Source: a virus. Taken from it: DNA of 61,474 nt. Every line of letters starts with the position of its first letter. Positions within the stretch are counted from its first letter, which is position 1. Positions 32,182-41,334 of this stretch are shown here, one piece after another. Location of the stretch: the IMG/VR virus record IMGVR_UViG_3300050132_000042, positions 1 to 61,474 of that record; one strand, written 5' to 3'. The notes beneath the pieces were generated by a model. The model was not told where the DNA came from. It saw only the letters and a program-made list of their open reading frames with translations, and made no database searches. The position numbers and the translations under genes are program-made.

Positions 32182-32532
32182 CTAGAATGTGACGCTCAAT
32201 GCTTGCCCGTTAGTGTCGATCACTTTCACCGAGCCGGTGAGAGTACGATTGCTAGTGAGTGGGTTCAGCGTGGTCTGCGCTTTCACCACACCGGGAACCA
32301 TCAGTGCAGCTTTGTTGAAATAATTCCTGATCAACGATAGCGATACTCGCTGACCAAGGATGTTCGTGAAGTACGGCACGCCCTGTTCTGTGTCGTACCA
32401 CAGTTCGCCGAGCACAGTGCGAATGGCGGACGCAACATCTTGCGCAATGGCGTAACCATTGGTCGCCATCGCGATGTTCTTAGAGGCGTCAGCAGTGAGA
32501 TCCCAATTTGAAGTGAGCATCAGCGTGTTCAT
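32182..32532 (-). CDS. gp25-like baseplate wedge protein
   Basis: 116 residues from ATG 32532 (GTG 32535 is the alternative). Early GYAIAQDVASAIRTVLGELWYD and TEQGVPYFTNILGQ (parts of the GPW/gp25-like fold) identify it. It is a small wedge protein next to the J-like gene. Its ATG overlaps the upstream stop. Confidence 0.85.
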   Translation of the reverse strand: MNTLMLTSNWDLTADASKNIAMATNGYAIAQDVASAIRTVLGELWYDTEQGVPYFTNILGQRVSLSLIRNYFNKAALMVPGVVKAQTTLNPLTSNRTLTGSVKVIDTNGQALSVTF

Positions 32533-32906
32533 CACATCCCCAATTCAGCCATGAGGTCGGGCACTGTGCAGGGCATCGGGCCGCAGGATGAGAAGTCCAG
32601 CAGCGCAGCATTCCATTGGGGCGTGACCTGCGGCTTGCGCGTGTAGTAAAGCGCCCATACCGAATTTACCCACGCCATGACCGAGAGCGCCTTGGGCTTC
32701 TGCTGAAGAACTCCCATCGTGACGAGCCCATATGCAGCCCCACTGATCTGTGCCTCCTGGTAATCGGTGGCGGCTTGCCAAAGCGCCTGGACGTTCTGTG
32801 CCTGCAATGCGGCAAGCCCTGCGTTGAACTCATCCTGCGTGAGATCGGGGTTCTGAACGGGACCGTTACCGTTGTCGACCCAGAGGGGGGTGGGCATGTT
32901 TACCAT
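32532..32906 (-). CDS. Tail-associated protein, unknown
   Basis: 124 residues from ATG 32906 (MVNMPTPLW...), with GGAGATTCCAAC upstream. Helical middle (EFNAGLAALQAQNVQALWQA). A C-terminal DFSSCGPMPCTVPDLMAELG follows. It overlaps the upstream gene by 7 bases. Position suggests a baseplate or fibre accessory role. Confidence 0.65.
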   Translation of the reverse strand: MVNMPTPLWVDNGNGPVQNPDLTQDEFNAGLAALQAQNVQALWQAATDYQEAQISGAAYGLVTMGVLQQKPKALSVMAWVNSVWALYYTRKPQVTPQWNAALLDFSSCGPMPCTVPDLMAELGM

Positions 32907-33811
32907 GTTGGAATCTCCGTGATGGTGAAGAACGTGTACGCAGGAACGTATGCCGCATAGAAGTTGAAGCACGCAGACGAAAAGTTTCCAGCGGAGTAGT
33001 TGCCATCTATCTCCATCACGGCACCAGCAGCCAAGGTCAGAACTGCATTGATGGTCTGATTGTTGTTCTGAGATGACGTGTAGTACTTGTTCCCAGCCCC
33101 CATGACAACAGGACCAGTGGTGTTCTTTATGAATATCTGAACACTACACGCAGATCCGTTGTTTAAACTCCAGTCGAGCGCAGCACCCACAATGTATTCA
33201 CCGGGCCTGAAAATAATGATCTGGGAATTGGATGACGTAGCCATTCGATTTGTATTATCCGTATCGAGCGTGCCGAATGTGATCTTGGTCATCGCACCAG
33301 CGGAGAACGTCTGGCTGGCGTTCGCATAGACTGTGCAGCGCATCGGGATGGTTTTCCCGGCCATCTTGGTCCACGTCACGCCATCGCAGTAGAGCACAGC
33401 TGATTCATTGGCCCACATGACACGAGTGTTCAAGCCATCAATTAATTCTGCCGCATTGCCTTTTATCGTGACAAACTTGGTGAGCCCTGGTGCCATGCGC
33501 ACACCCACGAACTTGCCCGTGTTAGCACCAACCGCCGGAAGCGTGACAGTATAGTCGGAACTCGTTCCCGAACAGACATGCATAGTGCTGATCGTCAAGT
33601 TTGCAGTAGTGCCTATCGCTATCTCGGCATTGGCCAGAGTTGACAGGAAGTCGTAAGCTTGCGAAGTGCCCGTGGCAATCATTGCAGGGGAACCAGATGT
33701 CCCACCCACCGCTGGCAGCGCGAAATACTGATCAGCAGCGATGTCGGTAGCCATGAGTCGAGCCTTGCCGCCACCGCCAGTCAGTGCTCTGAAAAATTCA
33801 GTGAACGGCAT
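32900..33811 (-). CDS. Tail protein with beta-rich, C1q-like C-terminus
   Basis: 303 residues. The first 60 residues form the likely anchoring part. The next about 100 are a TLPAVGANTGKF/VTIKGN type strand repeat found in phage fibres. The C-terminal about 130 residues (TFSAGAMTKITFGTLDTDN, PGEYIVGAALDWSLNNG, FFTITEIPTW) resemble a C1q/TNF-like jelly roll. Possibly a fibre or adhesin domain. Confidence 0.7.
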   Translation of the reverse strand: MPFTEFFRALTGGGGKARLMATDIAADQYFALPAVGGTSGSPAMIATGTSQAYDFLSTLANAEIAIGTTANLTISTMHVCSGTSSDYTVTLPAVGANTGKFVGVRMAPGLTKFVTIKGNAAELIDGLNTRVMWANESAVLYCDGVTWTKMAGKTIPMRCTVYANASQTFSAGAMTKITFGTLDTDNTNRMATSSNSQIIIFRPGEYIVGAALDWSLNNGSACSVQIFIKNTTGPVVMGAGNKYYTSSQNNNQTINAVLTLAAGAVMEIDGNYSAGNFSSACFNFYAAYVPAYTFFTITEIPTW

Positions 33812-34110
33812 CAGATCACCCCCACCAGACCACCATCAGTTTCAAGAATGTGACCATTCGTTTCCAGTGGCCCGCACACGACATACGAATACCCGGATGC
33901 GATGGTCAAATTTCCAGACAGCACTCGCTGGACAGAGCCATTGGCTGGGGCACTCACCACAACCCACGCAGCATTATTTCGCCCATACGTACTGCCATTC
34001 GATGGGGCATCAGAAAGGAATGGGCCATCGCTCAGATCCGAAGATGCAAGCTGGACTTCCTGGAGACCCACTCCACTCGCATTGCGAATTGTCGGCTTGC
34101 GTGCGGTCAT
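33811..34110 (-). CDS. Small beta-rich tail protein
   Basis: 99 residues with strands such as AAWVVVSAPANGSVQRVL and SYVVCGPLETNGHIL. The start ATG directly abuts the upstream stop, and its own stop overlaps the next ATG. It probably accompanies the neighbouring fibre proteins. Function unknown. Confidence 0.65.
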   Translation of the reverse strand: MTARKPTIRNASGVGLQEVQLASSDLSDGPFLSDAPSNGSTYGRNNAAWVVVSAPANGSVQRVLSGNLTIASGYSYVVCGPLETNGHILETDGGLVGVI

Positions 34111-34662
34111 TTAAGCCACCGTGATCCCAAGCATGCATGAGAAGTTCGCCGACACAGTCGTCCCGACAGAATCGATGAACCCAAGCTGCTGATCGAAGTT
34201 CCCAGTAGTGCTTACGCGCGTGGTCGTCACACCACCAGCAGTCCCCAGGTACAGCGGCTTGCCCACATCAGCAGCAACATACGCTCCGACAGGGATCAAG
34301 TTGTTCACTGACCCGTTCGTGTAGACGGTGACGGTCTGCCCAACGGTGAACCCAGCGAGAACGAACCCATGCGCTGGCTTGGTATTGTCGGTGGAGTCAG
34401 CAGGGCGCACAGTCTTGACACCAGCGACATTGTAGAAGTTGACAAACATGCCAGCAGTTAGAGCAGTGGCGCTACATATGCCGGTACTGTCGGTGTCAGC
34501 ACCGATGCCGACAGGCATCATGTTCACATTAAGCAGGCCGGTCGTCCCATCGAGAGCCGGAATCTGCCCAGCGTAGGATGACCCACCATTCGTGGTCGCA
34601 GTGATCTCGGTCAGGCCAAGGTTGGCAGCAACACGAGTGAGAAACTTTTGAATCGACGCCAT
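34111..34662 (-). CDS. Beta-rich tail/decoration-like protein
   Basis: 183 residues. Begins MASIQKFLTRVAANLGLTEI. The middle (TALTAGMFVNFYNVAGV, HGFVLAGFTVGQTVTVYTNG) resembles capsid decoration-type beta domains (DUF2190-like) that use GxVxLAGxxxGQ strands. Its location among tail fibre genes suggests a fibre or baseplate role instead. Function unassigned. Confidence 0.65.
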   Translation of the reverse strand: MASIQKFLTRVAANLGLTEITATTNGGSSYAGQIPALDGTTGLLNVNMMPVGIGADTDSTGICSATALTAGMFVNFYNVAGVKTVRPADSTDNTKPAHGFVLAGFTVGQTVTVYTNGSVNNLIPVGAYVAADVGKPLYLGTAGGVTTTRVSTTGNFDQQLGFIDSVGTTVSANFSCMLGITVA

Positions 34663-34671
34663 GACAGGCTC

Positions 34672-35295
34672 CTATGCCAGTTTGATTGGGGTTTGAGGTG
34701 CATAAACAAAAGTGGTTGACGTTACACGACGAACAAGAGGCGCAGCCCACACATCACCGGCAGCAGATGACGGAACTGTTGCGGTAAGCACCCCTGTCTG
34801 ACTAAGATACAACATGGCTCCATCTGATCCAGGAAGTGCGAGCAGGGTGGGGTAGATCGCAGTTTCGCCATTAGCCACAGGAACGATCTGAGTTGATGCG
34901 CCGGACTCAAGCGTGATGCCATCGACGAATGGGAATGACGCTGACGTTGATGTGACGGGCTGCGCGATTCCAGAAACGATCTGATATGGCTGATTGGTGG
35001 CGAACGTCGCACCAAGTTCGACAGTGATCGTGGTCGGGCCACCACCACTGGTGATATCAACCCAGTCAGCATTGGTGATGCCGCCCTGAAGCTGCCACTG
35101 ATGATAGTCGCTGAGCGTCGTGGCGATGGAGCCTGCACGCCTGCGTTGAGTCGGGATCGCGTCACGCACGGTCGAATCGGTGACCTGCCACGGCCCGCCC
35201 AGACTGAACTGAGTATCCGTGACTGGGTACGTGTCGCTCGTGTCCGTGGGTGAGAACGGGCCACCAATCGGGACATAACCAGGATATCCGCTCAT
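34672..35295 (-). CDS. Tail fibre-region protein, unknown
   Basis: 207 residues. It begins MSGYPGYVPIGGPFSPTDTS, with Gly/Pro/Thr-rich N-terminus. The rest is beta-rich (WQLQGGITNADWVDI, GAMLYLSQTGVLTATV). No family is recognised. Its ATG overlaps the spike gene stop. Confidence 0.65.
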   Translation of the reverse strand: MSGYPGYVPIGGPFSPTDTSDTYPVTDTQFSLGGPWQVTDSTVRDAIPTQRRRAGSIATTLSDYHQWQLQGGITNADWVDITSGGGPTTITVELGATFATNQPYQIVSGIAQPVTSTSASFPFVDGITLESGASTQIVPVANGETAIYPTLLALPGSDGAMLYLSQTGVLTATVPSSAAGDVWAAPLVRRVTSTTFVYAPQTPIKLA

Positions 35296-36824
35296 GATAT
35301 CGCGATGGTGATCGCGCCTCCCAGCATGTTCGATGATTGATGCACATTGTAATTGGTCGTCACGCCGAAGCTATTCGTGACCGAGACGACGTATGGCGCA
35401 TTGAACGGCACAGCGAACCCGGTCGACGTATCCTTGAATGTGCTGGCAGTGCCGAACGATGACGGATATGCGAAGATCTTATACTCGCTCGCGCCCGCTG
35501 GGAACGAATACGTGCCTGCGAACCCTGTCTGTAATGCGCTCGACACGAGCCCCAGGACATCGGACGAAATAAGCGCAGTGCTGGCGCTGTCACCCCAATG
35601 CACGCGCCACTCCCAATGGATCGTGAACGTGCCATTGAACACATCGCTGTTCGTGTCAGTGCCCGAGATCGTGAACACATTCTGAGTCGCTACGGTCTTC
35701 GTGATGCCAGCATAGGTTGCGGCGTATGGTGATGTTGCCGAGTGACCAGAGACGAGCGTGACTGATGCAGTCGTGTCCTTGATGCTGATCGTGTTCGATG
35801 ATATGTTCGATGGGTTGCTCACTGACCATGTGAATATAGGATTGACCAAGCTGGTATCGCCCACCTCCAGCACGCCTGTCTGACCCGTGATGGAGAAGCT
35901 GGTGAACACCGGGAACTGGTATGGGTAGAGCAATCGATTCCACATCTGCGTCATGGTCTGCGCCACGAACGTTGACCCGGCAGGAATGCCGCCGATGGGC
36001 GATGGGGTGGGATTGATATTGGTGTACTGATCGCCGGGTCCGAGTTCGGCAATATCGATGACCGTAAACGGCGCACCGGGCTCAAGCTGGGCGACTACCA
36101 TGTTTGGCCCGCCAGTACCGCTGAGATCAGCGCCAGTGCCGCCGTAGCCGACCGCGATGTTCGTGCCTTCCCAGGTGCAATGCACGATGCCGTCGACGTG
36201 CAGGTTGCCGATGACGTGGAACTCAGGCACCGTGATATCGCAAGTTTCGTAGGTAGCCTTGAGCGAAGCGACGAGCTGGTTCCAGGTATCCTGGATCGTC
36301 GTGCTCATCTCCTTGGCTGCTTCATTCAGCGTGCCATCAGGACCGGCCTGGATGTCGACGCCATCTTCGTCAATGATGACCCACTGCTTGGGCGTCTGCT
36401 TGATGCCCCAGCCGCCGATATAGACGCCATCAGCCATGTCGAACTTGCGGAACGTGGGCGGCACGCCTGCCGCGCCCGTGTCCTTCACACTGCTGATGTC
36501 GCTGTCAGCGAACAGGCAGAACCCCAAGTCGCCCTCATGTGGATCGACGATCAGCGCAGACGAGCCTCCCTGCAATCGAATGAATGGGACGCCGAAGATC
36601 GTCGTGTGAGGGATCGATTCGCCCAGCACAGTCTGCTGATTCACCAGTGGCGTAACATCGACCGTGCCTACGACGCCGTTGCGACCATTACTGTGAACGG
36701 CCACGACCTTGACGGGCGTGCAGACATTCACGCGAGCCATCATCTGCTCGACGAGGAACTCCAGCGCGGCCTCGATGCTGTTCTGAGTCGAGTAGTCCTG
36801 TTGCCCAAATACGAGGCCCATCAT
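35292..36824 (-). CDS. Baseplate spike (Gp138-like) with extended beta-rich C-terminus
   Basis: 510 residues from ATG 36824. The N-terminal about 130 residues (VVAVHSNGRNGVVGTVDVTP, ALIVDPHEGDLGFCLFADSD) match the Gp138/gpV-type OB fold that forms the central spike. FHVIGNLHVDG near 215 is a needle-like strand. The last about 250 residues are Ig-like (TGQTGVLEVGDTSLVNPIFTW, then ISGTDTNSDVFNGTFTI) and end in a Ser/Asn-rich tail. The added part is longer than in simple spikes, so it may carry host-contact domains. Confidence 0.82.
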   Translation of the reverse strand: MMGLVFGQQDYSTQNSIEAALEFLVEQMMARVNVCTPVKVVAVHSNGRNGVVGTVDVTPLVNQQTVLGESIPHTTIFGVPFIRLQGGSSALIVDPHEGDLGFCLFADSDISSVKDTGAAGVPPTFRKFDMADGVYIGGWGIKQTPKQWVIIDEDGVDIQAGPDGTLNEAAKEMSTTIQDTWNQLVASLKATYETCDITVPEFHVIGNLHVDGIVHCTWEGTNIAVGYGGTGADLSGTGGPNMVVAQLEPGAPFTVIDIAELGPGDQYTNINPTPSPIGGIPAGSTFVAQTMTQMWNRLLYPYQFPVFTSFSITGQTGVLEVGDTSLVNPIFTWSVSNPSNISSNTISIKDTTASVTLVSGHSATSPYAATYAGITKTVATQNVFTISGTDTNSDVFNGTFTIHWEWRVHWGDSASTALISSDVLGLVSSALQTGFAGTYSFPAGASEYKIFAYPSSFGTASTFKDTSTGFAVPFNAPYVVSVTNSFGVTTNYNVHQSSNMLGGAITIAIS

Positions 36825-37702
36825 GCACCTCGCAGGAAGTCGGCAGTGACGTGGGATATCCACTGACCGCTGGGGTTGTTGGATTCGAGATGATGATGCA
36901 GACCGTTCACGCGCCAGTAGCCGTTGGCGGGCCGCACATCAGACTGCACGAAGATCTGCCCACCCTGCACGATGCCAGGATTGAACAGCGTATCGAGCTT
37001 GAGCCCATGCTTACCGAAGATGGGATACTCCTTCATGCCGGTCTCTGCTGATACGAGTGGAACCTGCCCGACCTGCTTGCGCGGCACGTTCTTCGGCGAG
37101 ATATAGATGATCATGTCGTCGATCTGAATCTCCATCTTCGCAGCACGGGCGATCTGATTGATCTGTTGGATGGCCGTGCCGGTCAGGTATGGGTTCTGGA
37201 TGATCGCAGTGAAGCCGTTGTTCTCGAAACCGTAGCCGATGGACGAAGCAATGTCGCTGATGATCGTCGCAGCGTCAACCCCGCCCTGATACCCACGAGG
37301 GGCGGCAGGCAGCAGCACAGGATAGTACCCAGTCATCGACTCGATGTGGAAGTACATATTCGGTGGCGACTGGTAGCTCGTCCATGCTTCGGAAATCTCG
37401 CCCTGGTACACGAGCACGAGCCCATTCACATCTCCAGCTTCCACTTTCAGGAACACCTTCTTCGCGCCAGGATACTTCAGTGCTGCCTGCTGGTTCGGAA
37501 TCACGGTAGCCGCGTTCATGTGGTCCTGTGTCATGCCGTAGATCTTGCACGTACAGACATTCTTGGCAGGATGACCTGCCTTCTTCACGTCGCACACTGC
37601 ACGCAGACCTTCGAGGATCAGCGTATTGTTCTTGTCAGAGAACGACGCTCCGTCTGCCAGCGTGATGCTGATGCGCAGGATCTTCTGAGTGAATGATGTC
37701 AT
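36821..37702 (-). CDS. Baseplate hub protein (gp27/gpD-like)
   Basis: 293 residues. Landmarks are CTCKIYGMTQDHMNAAT, VFLKVEAGDVNGLVLVYQGE, EAWTSYQSPPNMYFHIESM and the C-terminal FVQSDVRPANGYWRVNGLHHHLES. These match phage hub proteins that trimerise above the spike. It overlaps the spike gene by four bases. Length is typical for compact hubs. Confidence 0.82.
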   Translation of the reverse strand: MTSFTQKILRISITLADGASFSDKNNTLILEGLRAVCDVKKAGHPAKNVCTCKIYGMTQDHMNAATVIPNQQAALKYPGAKKVFLKVEAGDVNGLVLVYQGEISEAWTSYQSPPNMYFHIESMTGYYPVLLPAAPRGYQGGVDAATIISDIASSIGYGFENNGFTAIIQNPYLTGTAIQQINQIARAAKMEIQIDDMIIYISPKNVPRKQVGQVPLVSAETGMKEYPIFGKHGLKLDTLFNPGIVQGGQIFVQSDVRPANGYWRVNGLHHHLESNNPSGQWISHVTADFLRGA

Positions 37703-38022
37703 GACGTGGCCAGAGTGGCGGTGCGGGTGTACAGATTGATCGAACAGTTCTGATCGCCGAGTGCGACCGAGACCTGCTGATTGGGCACGGCCTGGAGCGG
37801 AACCTGCTGCGCATCGGCTACGTCGCCGCCCGCAGGAATCCAGAGCAGCACATAGCGATCATTCAGGCCCGTGTAGTCGGGGTCGTTGCCGCCCTGCGTA
37901 TCGTTGAAGTACAGCGTGCCGCTGAACGCGAGATATGGCGCACCGTTGATCTGCATCAGGTTCAGGCACAGTGCGCCCGACCAGATATTGATGCCGTTGA
38001 TGTCCAGATCGCAGTACAGCAT
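37699..38022 (-). CDS. Baseplate plug-type protein (DUF6983-like)
   Basis: 107 residues from ATG 38022 with TGAGGCACGT upstream. Pattern DLDINGINIWSGALCLNLMQ then GTLYFNDTQGGNDPDYTGLN and RYVLLWIPAG. Such proteins sit between hub and Dit-like genes in simple myophages. The function follows from position and fold-like pattern; DUF assignment is by memory of pattern only. Confidence 0.7.
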   Translation of the reverse strand: MLYCDLDINGINIWSGALCLNLMQINGAPYLAFSGTLYFNDTQGGNDPDYTGLNDRYVLLWIPAGGDVADAQQVPLQAVPNQQVSVALGDQNCSINLYTRTATLATS

Positions 38023-38029
38023 ACGTGCC

Positions 38030-38656
38030 TCAGAATGAATGCCCGACGAGCGGGTTGATGGGCGGATCGATCTTGACTGCGGGGGGCTTTGAAGTATGGC
38101 ACGGCACGGTCGGGGCCTTGGGCACTGCCTTCGCCTTCTTCGCTGATGGGATGATGGTCGCAGCCACGGTCTGCGACGTGACCTCAACAACCTCCTCGAA
38201 TGAACATTCGACCTGCACCATGTCAGCACTCTTGCTATCGCGCTTGTATGGAACCTTCACCAGCGTCATGTTCTCGTATGTCTGTTCAGGCGTGATGATC
38301 GTGTACTGATTGATCGACATCAACTCAGTTTCAAGCTGATCGAAGAACGCAGCCACTCGAATGCCGCCATGCACCGCCATCTTGACGCGGATCTTGCGTG
38401 GTTCATTCACCTTGTTGTAGGTGGCGAAACCGCCGCGCTCGACCGGAAACGACGAGAGCTTCTGCGCGTGCTCGTATGGGATCGACACGATGGTATCAAT
38501 GTCGAACACAGGAGCGCCGAATGCGTCTCCCTTGTAGAACACCCCCCAGGTATTCAGGAAATCAGCCGACACCGGGAACTGCTTCGGTGGTACCGGCTGA
38601 TTCAGGAACGGAAGCCTGATGGTGGGGATCTGGAATGGCGGAAGGAAATCGATCAT
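38030..38656 (-). CDS. Dit-like / baseplate adaptor protein
   Basis: 208 residues. SIPYEHAQKLSSFPVERGGF then YNKVNEPRKIRVKMAV and MTLVKVPYKRDSKSADMVQV form the Dit-like N-terminal fold pattern. The C-terminus is a Pro/Lys tail. It follows the tape-measure gene, the usual place of a LysM/Dit-type adaptor linking tube and hub. Confidence 0.78.
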   Translation of the reverse strand: MIDFLPPFQIPTIRLPFLNQPVPPKQFPVSADFLNTWGVFYKGDAFGAPVFDIDTIVSIPYEHAQKLSSFPVERGGFATYNKVNEPRKIRVKMAVHGGIRVAAFFDQLETELMSINQYTIITPEQTYENMTLVKVPYKRDSKSADMVQVECSFEEVVEVTSQTVAATIIPSAKKAKAVPKAPTVPCHTSKPPAVKIDPPINPLVGHSF

Positions 38657-38657
38657 G

Positions 38658-40244
38658 TCAGTGCCCCGTGTTCGCGTGTGCTGCTATGCGGCTGGCCCAC
38701 TCGCTGTTCATCGCGTCTGAGAACGCCGCAGCATGTTCGGCGGGATCAGTGCTTGGCGTGTGGATGTGAACCTGCTCGACTCGGAATGATGGCAAGCCAC
38801 CCATGCCGAGACTGGCGGGAATCTGCTGAGTGCGCTCAAGATTGTAATCAGCCGTGAAGAACTGTTCCTGAAGCTGCTGCTGTTTGGGGCTGATCGCGGT
38901 CATGTTGAACGGCGATGCTGCTGGCACAGTAAGCGCTTTCATCGTGTCGGGCGTGATCGCGCGAGCAATATCATTGGCCAGCAGATGAGCGCCGCCGATC
39001 ATGTTCTTCAGGAAGTGGACGATCTTGTACGGGATGTCGAACACCTCCCATAGCAGTTGGCGGAAGAATCGCATAAGCGCATCTTTGAATAGCTCCATCA
39101 CCTTGTTAGCGTGATGCTCAGCTTCCAGTTCATTGCCAGCGAAGAACGCCTTATACATCAAGGTCAGTTCCGAGAGCCCCTCCTTGGCTACCTGGAGTGT
39201 GCCTCTGCTGCCTGGGATCAGTGCTTCAGCCAGTGGCAACCACTTGTCCCATTCGACGTACATCTCGTATGCGCCTGCGCCAAGCAACCCAATGGCCACA
39301 GACGCAGCCGCAACTGTGGCCATGACCGGCGACAACGTGAGCGTGAGGCCAGCGGCGGCAATCGCAGCGGCAGTGAGCCCAGTCGCCATGCCGATGAATG
39401 CGGCTTTCATTCCATCGGGGTGCTGCTTAGCCCACAAGCCGATCTTCTCCAGCACGTCTGAGATCACCTTGAGCGCTGGCATGACGATCCCCATGATCGT
39501 GTCACGGGCGAGGCTCTTGCCCATCAGCCCCAGCGCGTTCCACTGCTCCTTCAGTTGCTCTGATGCGTTCGCTTCCTGCTGCGTGAACATGCCGAGTGAT
39601 GCCGCCTTGTTCTTCAGTTCTTCGATGCCTTCAGACCCCTTGCGAAGAACACGGATGAACGCTTCGTCCAAACCAATGCGCGAGCCGAGCCGGTTCGCTT
39701 CCATCAGCGGCATCTCTTTCATCTTCGTCGAAAGCTGATCGAGCACTTCGAGGATGTCTGCCTTCTTGCCCTTGGCTAGTCCGGTGATGCCCGCAGCCTG
39801 AAGCACCTTCAACGCGCGCTCGGCACGCGGCAGGTTCTTCTCGATATCGACGAGCGAGCCGCCGAGACCCTTCATGCTCTGCTGGAAACCTTCGACTGTG
39901 CCATCAGCCAGAACGACTGCGCCCTGCCACTTCTGCACTTCCTCGATGTTGAGCCCAAGCATCTCGGTGAGACGGCTGGTGCTGATTTCTGCTTCCATCG
40001 TGCCCTTGACGAACTCCTTCATCTCCATGCCGCCTGCGATGAACGCGAAGAACGTCGCAGCCTTCTCAAGCATGTGATCGTAGAACTCGCCTGCGACAGC
40101 ACCTTGCTCGCTGATCTCCCGTGCTGATTCCTTGGCCTGCACTTCGAGATGCTTGAGGCTGGTCGTGGCTTCAGCCTCACCCTGCTTCACAGCCTTGGTG
40201 TCGAGCCCGAGAGTGAGCAGAAGCGATTCTATGATTGTCGGCAT
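38658..40244 (-). CDS. Tape measure protein
   Basis: 528 residues, helical with coiled coils, a central Ala/Gly-rich membrane-like stretch (FIGMATGLTAAAIAAAGLTL, AAASVAIGLLGAGAYEM) and a C-terminal folded tail. It lies directly downstream of the two chaperone frames. The length predicts a short contractile tail (roughly 80 nm by the usual 1.5 angstrom per residue rule). Confidence 0.87.
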   Translation of the reverse strand: MPTIIESLLLTLGLDTKAVKQGEAEATTSLKHLEVQAKESAREISEQGAVAGEFYDHMLEKAATFFAFIAGGMEMKEFVKGTMEAEISTSRLTEMLGLNIEEVQKWQGAVVLADGTVEGFQQSMKGLGGSLVDIEKNLPRAERALKVLQAAGITGLAKGKKADILEVLDQLSTKMKEMPLMEANRLGSRIGLDEAFIRVLRKGSEGIEELKNKAASLGMFTQQEANASEQLKEQWNALGLMGKSLARDTIMGIVMPALKVISDVLEKIGLWAKQHPDGMKAAFIGMATGLTAAAIAAAGLTLTLSPVMATVAAASVAIGLLGAGAYEMYVEWDKWLPLAEALIPGSRGTLQVAKEGLSELTLMYKAFFAGNELEAEHHANKVMELFKDALMRFFRQLLWEVFDIPYKIVHFLKNMIGGAHLLANDIARAITPDTMKALTVPAASPFNMTAISPKQQQLQEQFFTADYNLERTQQIPASLGMGGLPSFRVEQVHIHTPSTDPAEHAAAFSDAMNSEWASRIAAHANTGH

Positions 40245-40247
40245 GTG

Positions 40248-40502
40248 CTACCTCATTTTCTTTCGTGCTCGCTTGATCGACTCACGTTCGTTCGCATTGT
40301 CGACCAGCATGATCTCAAGCATGTCGTACGCGTCCTGCACCCCATAGACGGTCTGAAGCTCGTGGAGTGTCGCCATCCCTTCGCCAACGAGCCACCCGAT
40401 GAGGGGCGGCACGTTGACGTACTTGTACTTTACTGGCTCTCCTTTTGGGCCGAGGTTGGGAAACTCTCGGCCATGGAAAAACCCAGTTGCAGTCCAAGCC
40501 AC
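40248..40502 (-). CDS. Tail assembly chaperone, second frame (T part)
   Basis: 84 residues from GTG 40502, but probably made mainly as a -1 frameshift extension of the upstream frame. Contains PPLIGWLVGEGMATLHELQT and a basic C-terminus (ESIKRARKKMR). It overlaps the upstream gene by 73 bases. A GTG start without a clear ribosome site argues against separate expression. The role is to coat the tape measure during tail assembly, as lambda gpGT does. Confidence 0.75.
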   Translation of the reverse strand: MAWTATGFFHGREFPNLGPKGEPVKYKYVNVPPLIGWLVGEGMATLHELQTVYGVQDAYDMLEIMLVDNANERESIKRARKKMR

Positions 40503-40873
40503 CCCCTGCGAATGGTGAGCAGTGTTTTCACTTCTTCGATGGCTTCAGAGTTCGCAGACAGCGGAAGGATCACGAGCGGGTTGCTGGGAGTGGGTACGTA
40601 CTGCACGCAGCCCATCATCTCGTCGAGCAGAGGCTCCAGCGTTTCCCACTTCGCTTTGGCGATGGCAAGCATGACGAGCGGTGCGAGCTTGGCCGATGAC
40701 GCGGTTTTGAAATCGAATCCTTCAGGCACTTCCATGCCACCTTCAGCAGCGGCGAGCAGCAGACGCGTGGCCCACTTCTCTCCCTGGAATGGGGGCATCT
40801 CAGTGATGAGGTATCCCTTGCCCTTGTCGCGCCCTTCATCGACTATCGTAACCAGCTTCGTGTTGCGTGCCAT
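40430..40873 (-). CDS. Tail assembly chaperone, first frame (G part)
   Basis: 147 residues. LVTIVDEGRDKGKGYLITEM and PPFQGEKWATRLLLA open the protein, followed by a helical middle (AKLAPLVMLAIAKAKWETLE). Size, order (tube, this, overlapping second frame, tape measure) and a slippery GGGTTTT in the overlap match the conserved G/GT chaperone arrangement. It ends at 40430 in the zero frame. Confidence 0.82.
   Translation of the reverse strand: MARNTKLVTIVDEGRDKGKGYLITEMPPFQGEKWATRLLLAAAEGGMEVPEGFDFKTASSAKLAPLVMLAIAKAKWETLEPLLDEMMGCVQYVPTPSNPLVILPLSANSEAIEEVKTLLTIRRGWLGLQLGFSMAESFPTSAQKESQ
40478..40484 (-). other. Predicted -1 ribosomal frameshift site GGGTTTT
   Basis: On the coding strand the zero frame reads CTG GGT TTT TCC and the -1 frame reads ACT GGG TTT TTC. 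GGGTTTT fits the X XXY YYZ rule in the zero frame, with both tRNAs able to re-pair after slipping. The second frame is in the -1 register and open here. It predicts a G-T fusion of about 220 residues. Confidence 0.85.
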
Positions 40874-40884
40874 CGCCTAGCTCC

Positions 40885-41331
40885 TTATGAAAGCGGGTTG
40901 ACCTGAACGATCTGCCATGTGATCTCGAACTCCTGCGGGCTGAGGATCTTCTTGGCAGACGGGATCGGCGTGTAGTTGGTGAGCCAGCCGGTCGTGCAGA
41001 TGAAGCTCTTGCCGATGCCGGGGAGCGCGATCACAGCGGACGCGGAGTATGACTTGCGCGAAAGCTGCTGCGCAGTGTACCACGCGTCGAAGATCGGGAT
41101 CGACGGGCTATCAGGTGACAGGTGGATCTTCTGCACGACGGCAGCATAGACCATGCCGCCGCTCAGCGTGCCATCGGCACCCATCACCACTTCGGTCGGC
41201 TTGACCGCGTCGGTGTCGAACATATCATCGGGCGCGAAGCCCTTGATGGCGATGGGCGGGCCGAACAGATCGGAGATCGTGAGGATGAAACTCGCGCTCG
41301 CGGCTTCAATCGTCTTGTTGAATAGCGACAT
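40885..41331 (-). CDS. Tail tube protein (DUF3277-type)
   Basis: 148 residues. It begins with SASFILTISDLFGPPIAIKG, continues with LSGGMVYAAVVQKIHLSPDS, and ends EFEITWQIVQVNPL. These match phage tube proteins of the KC/DUF3277 group found next to DUF3383-type sheaths. It polymerises inside the sheath. GAAAGGATAGGCC precedes the ATG. Confidence 0.87.
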   Translation of the reverse strand: MSLFNKTIEAASASFILTISDLFGPPIAIKGFAPDDMFDTDAVKPTEVVMGADGTLSGGMVYAAVVQKIHLSPDSPSIPIFDAWYTAQQLSRKSYSASAVIALPGIGKSFICTTGWLTNYTPIPSAKKILSPQEFEITWQIVQVNPLS

Positions 41332-41334
41332 GGC

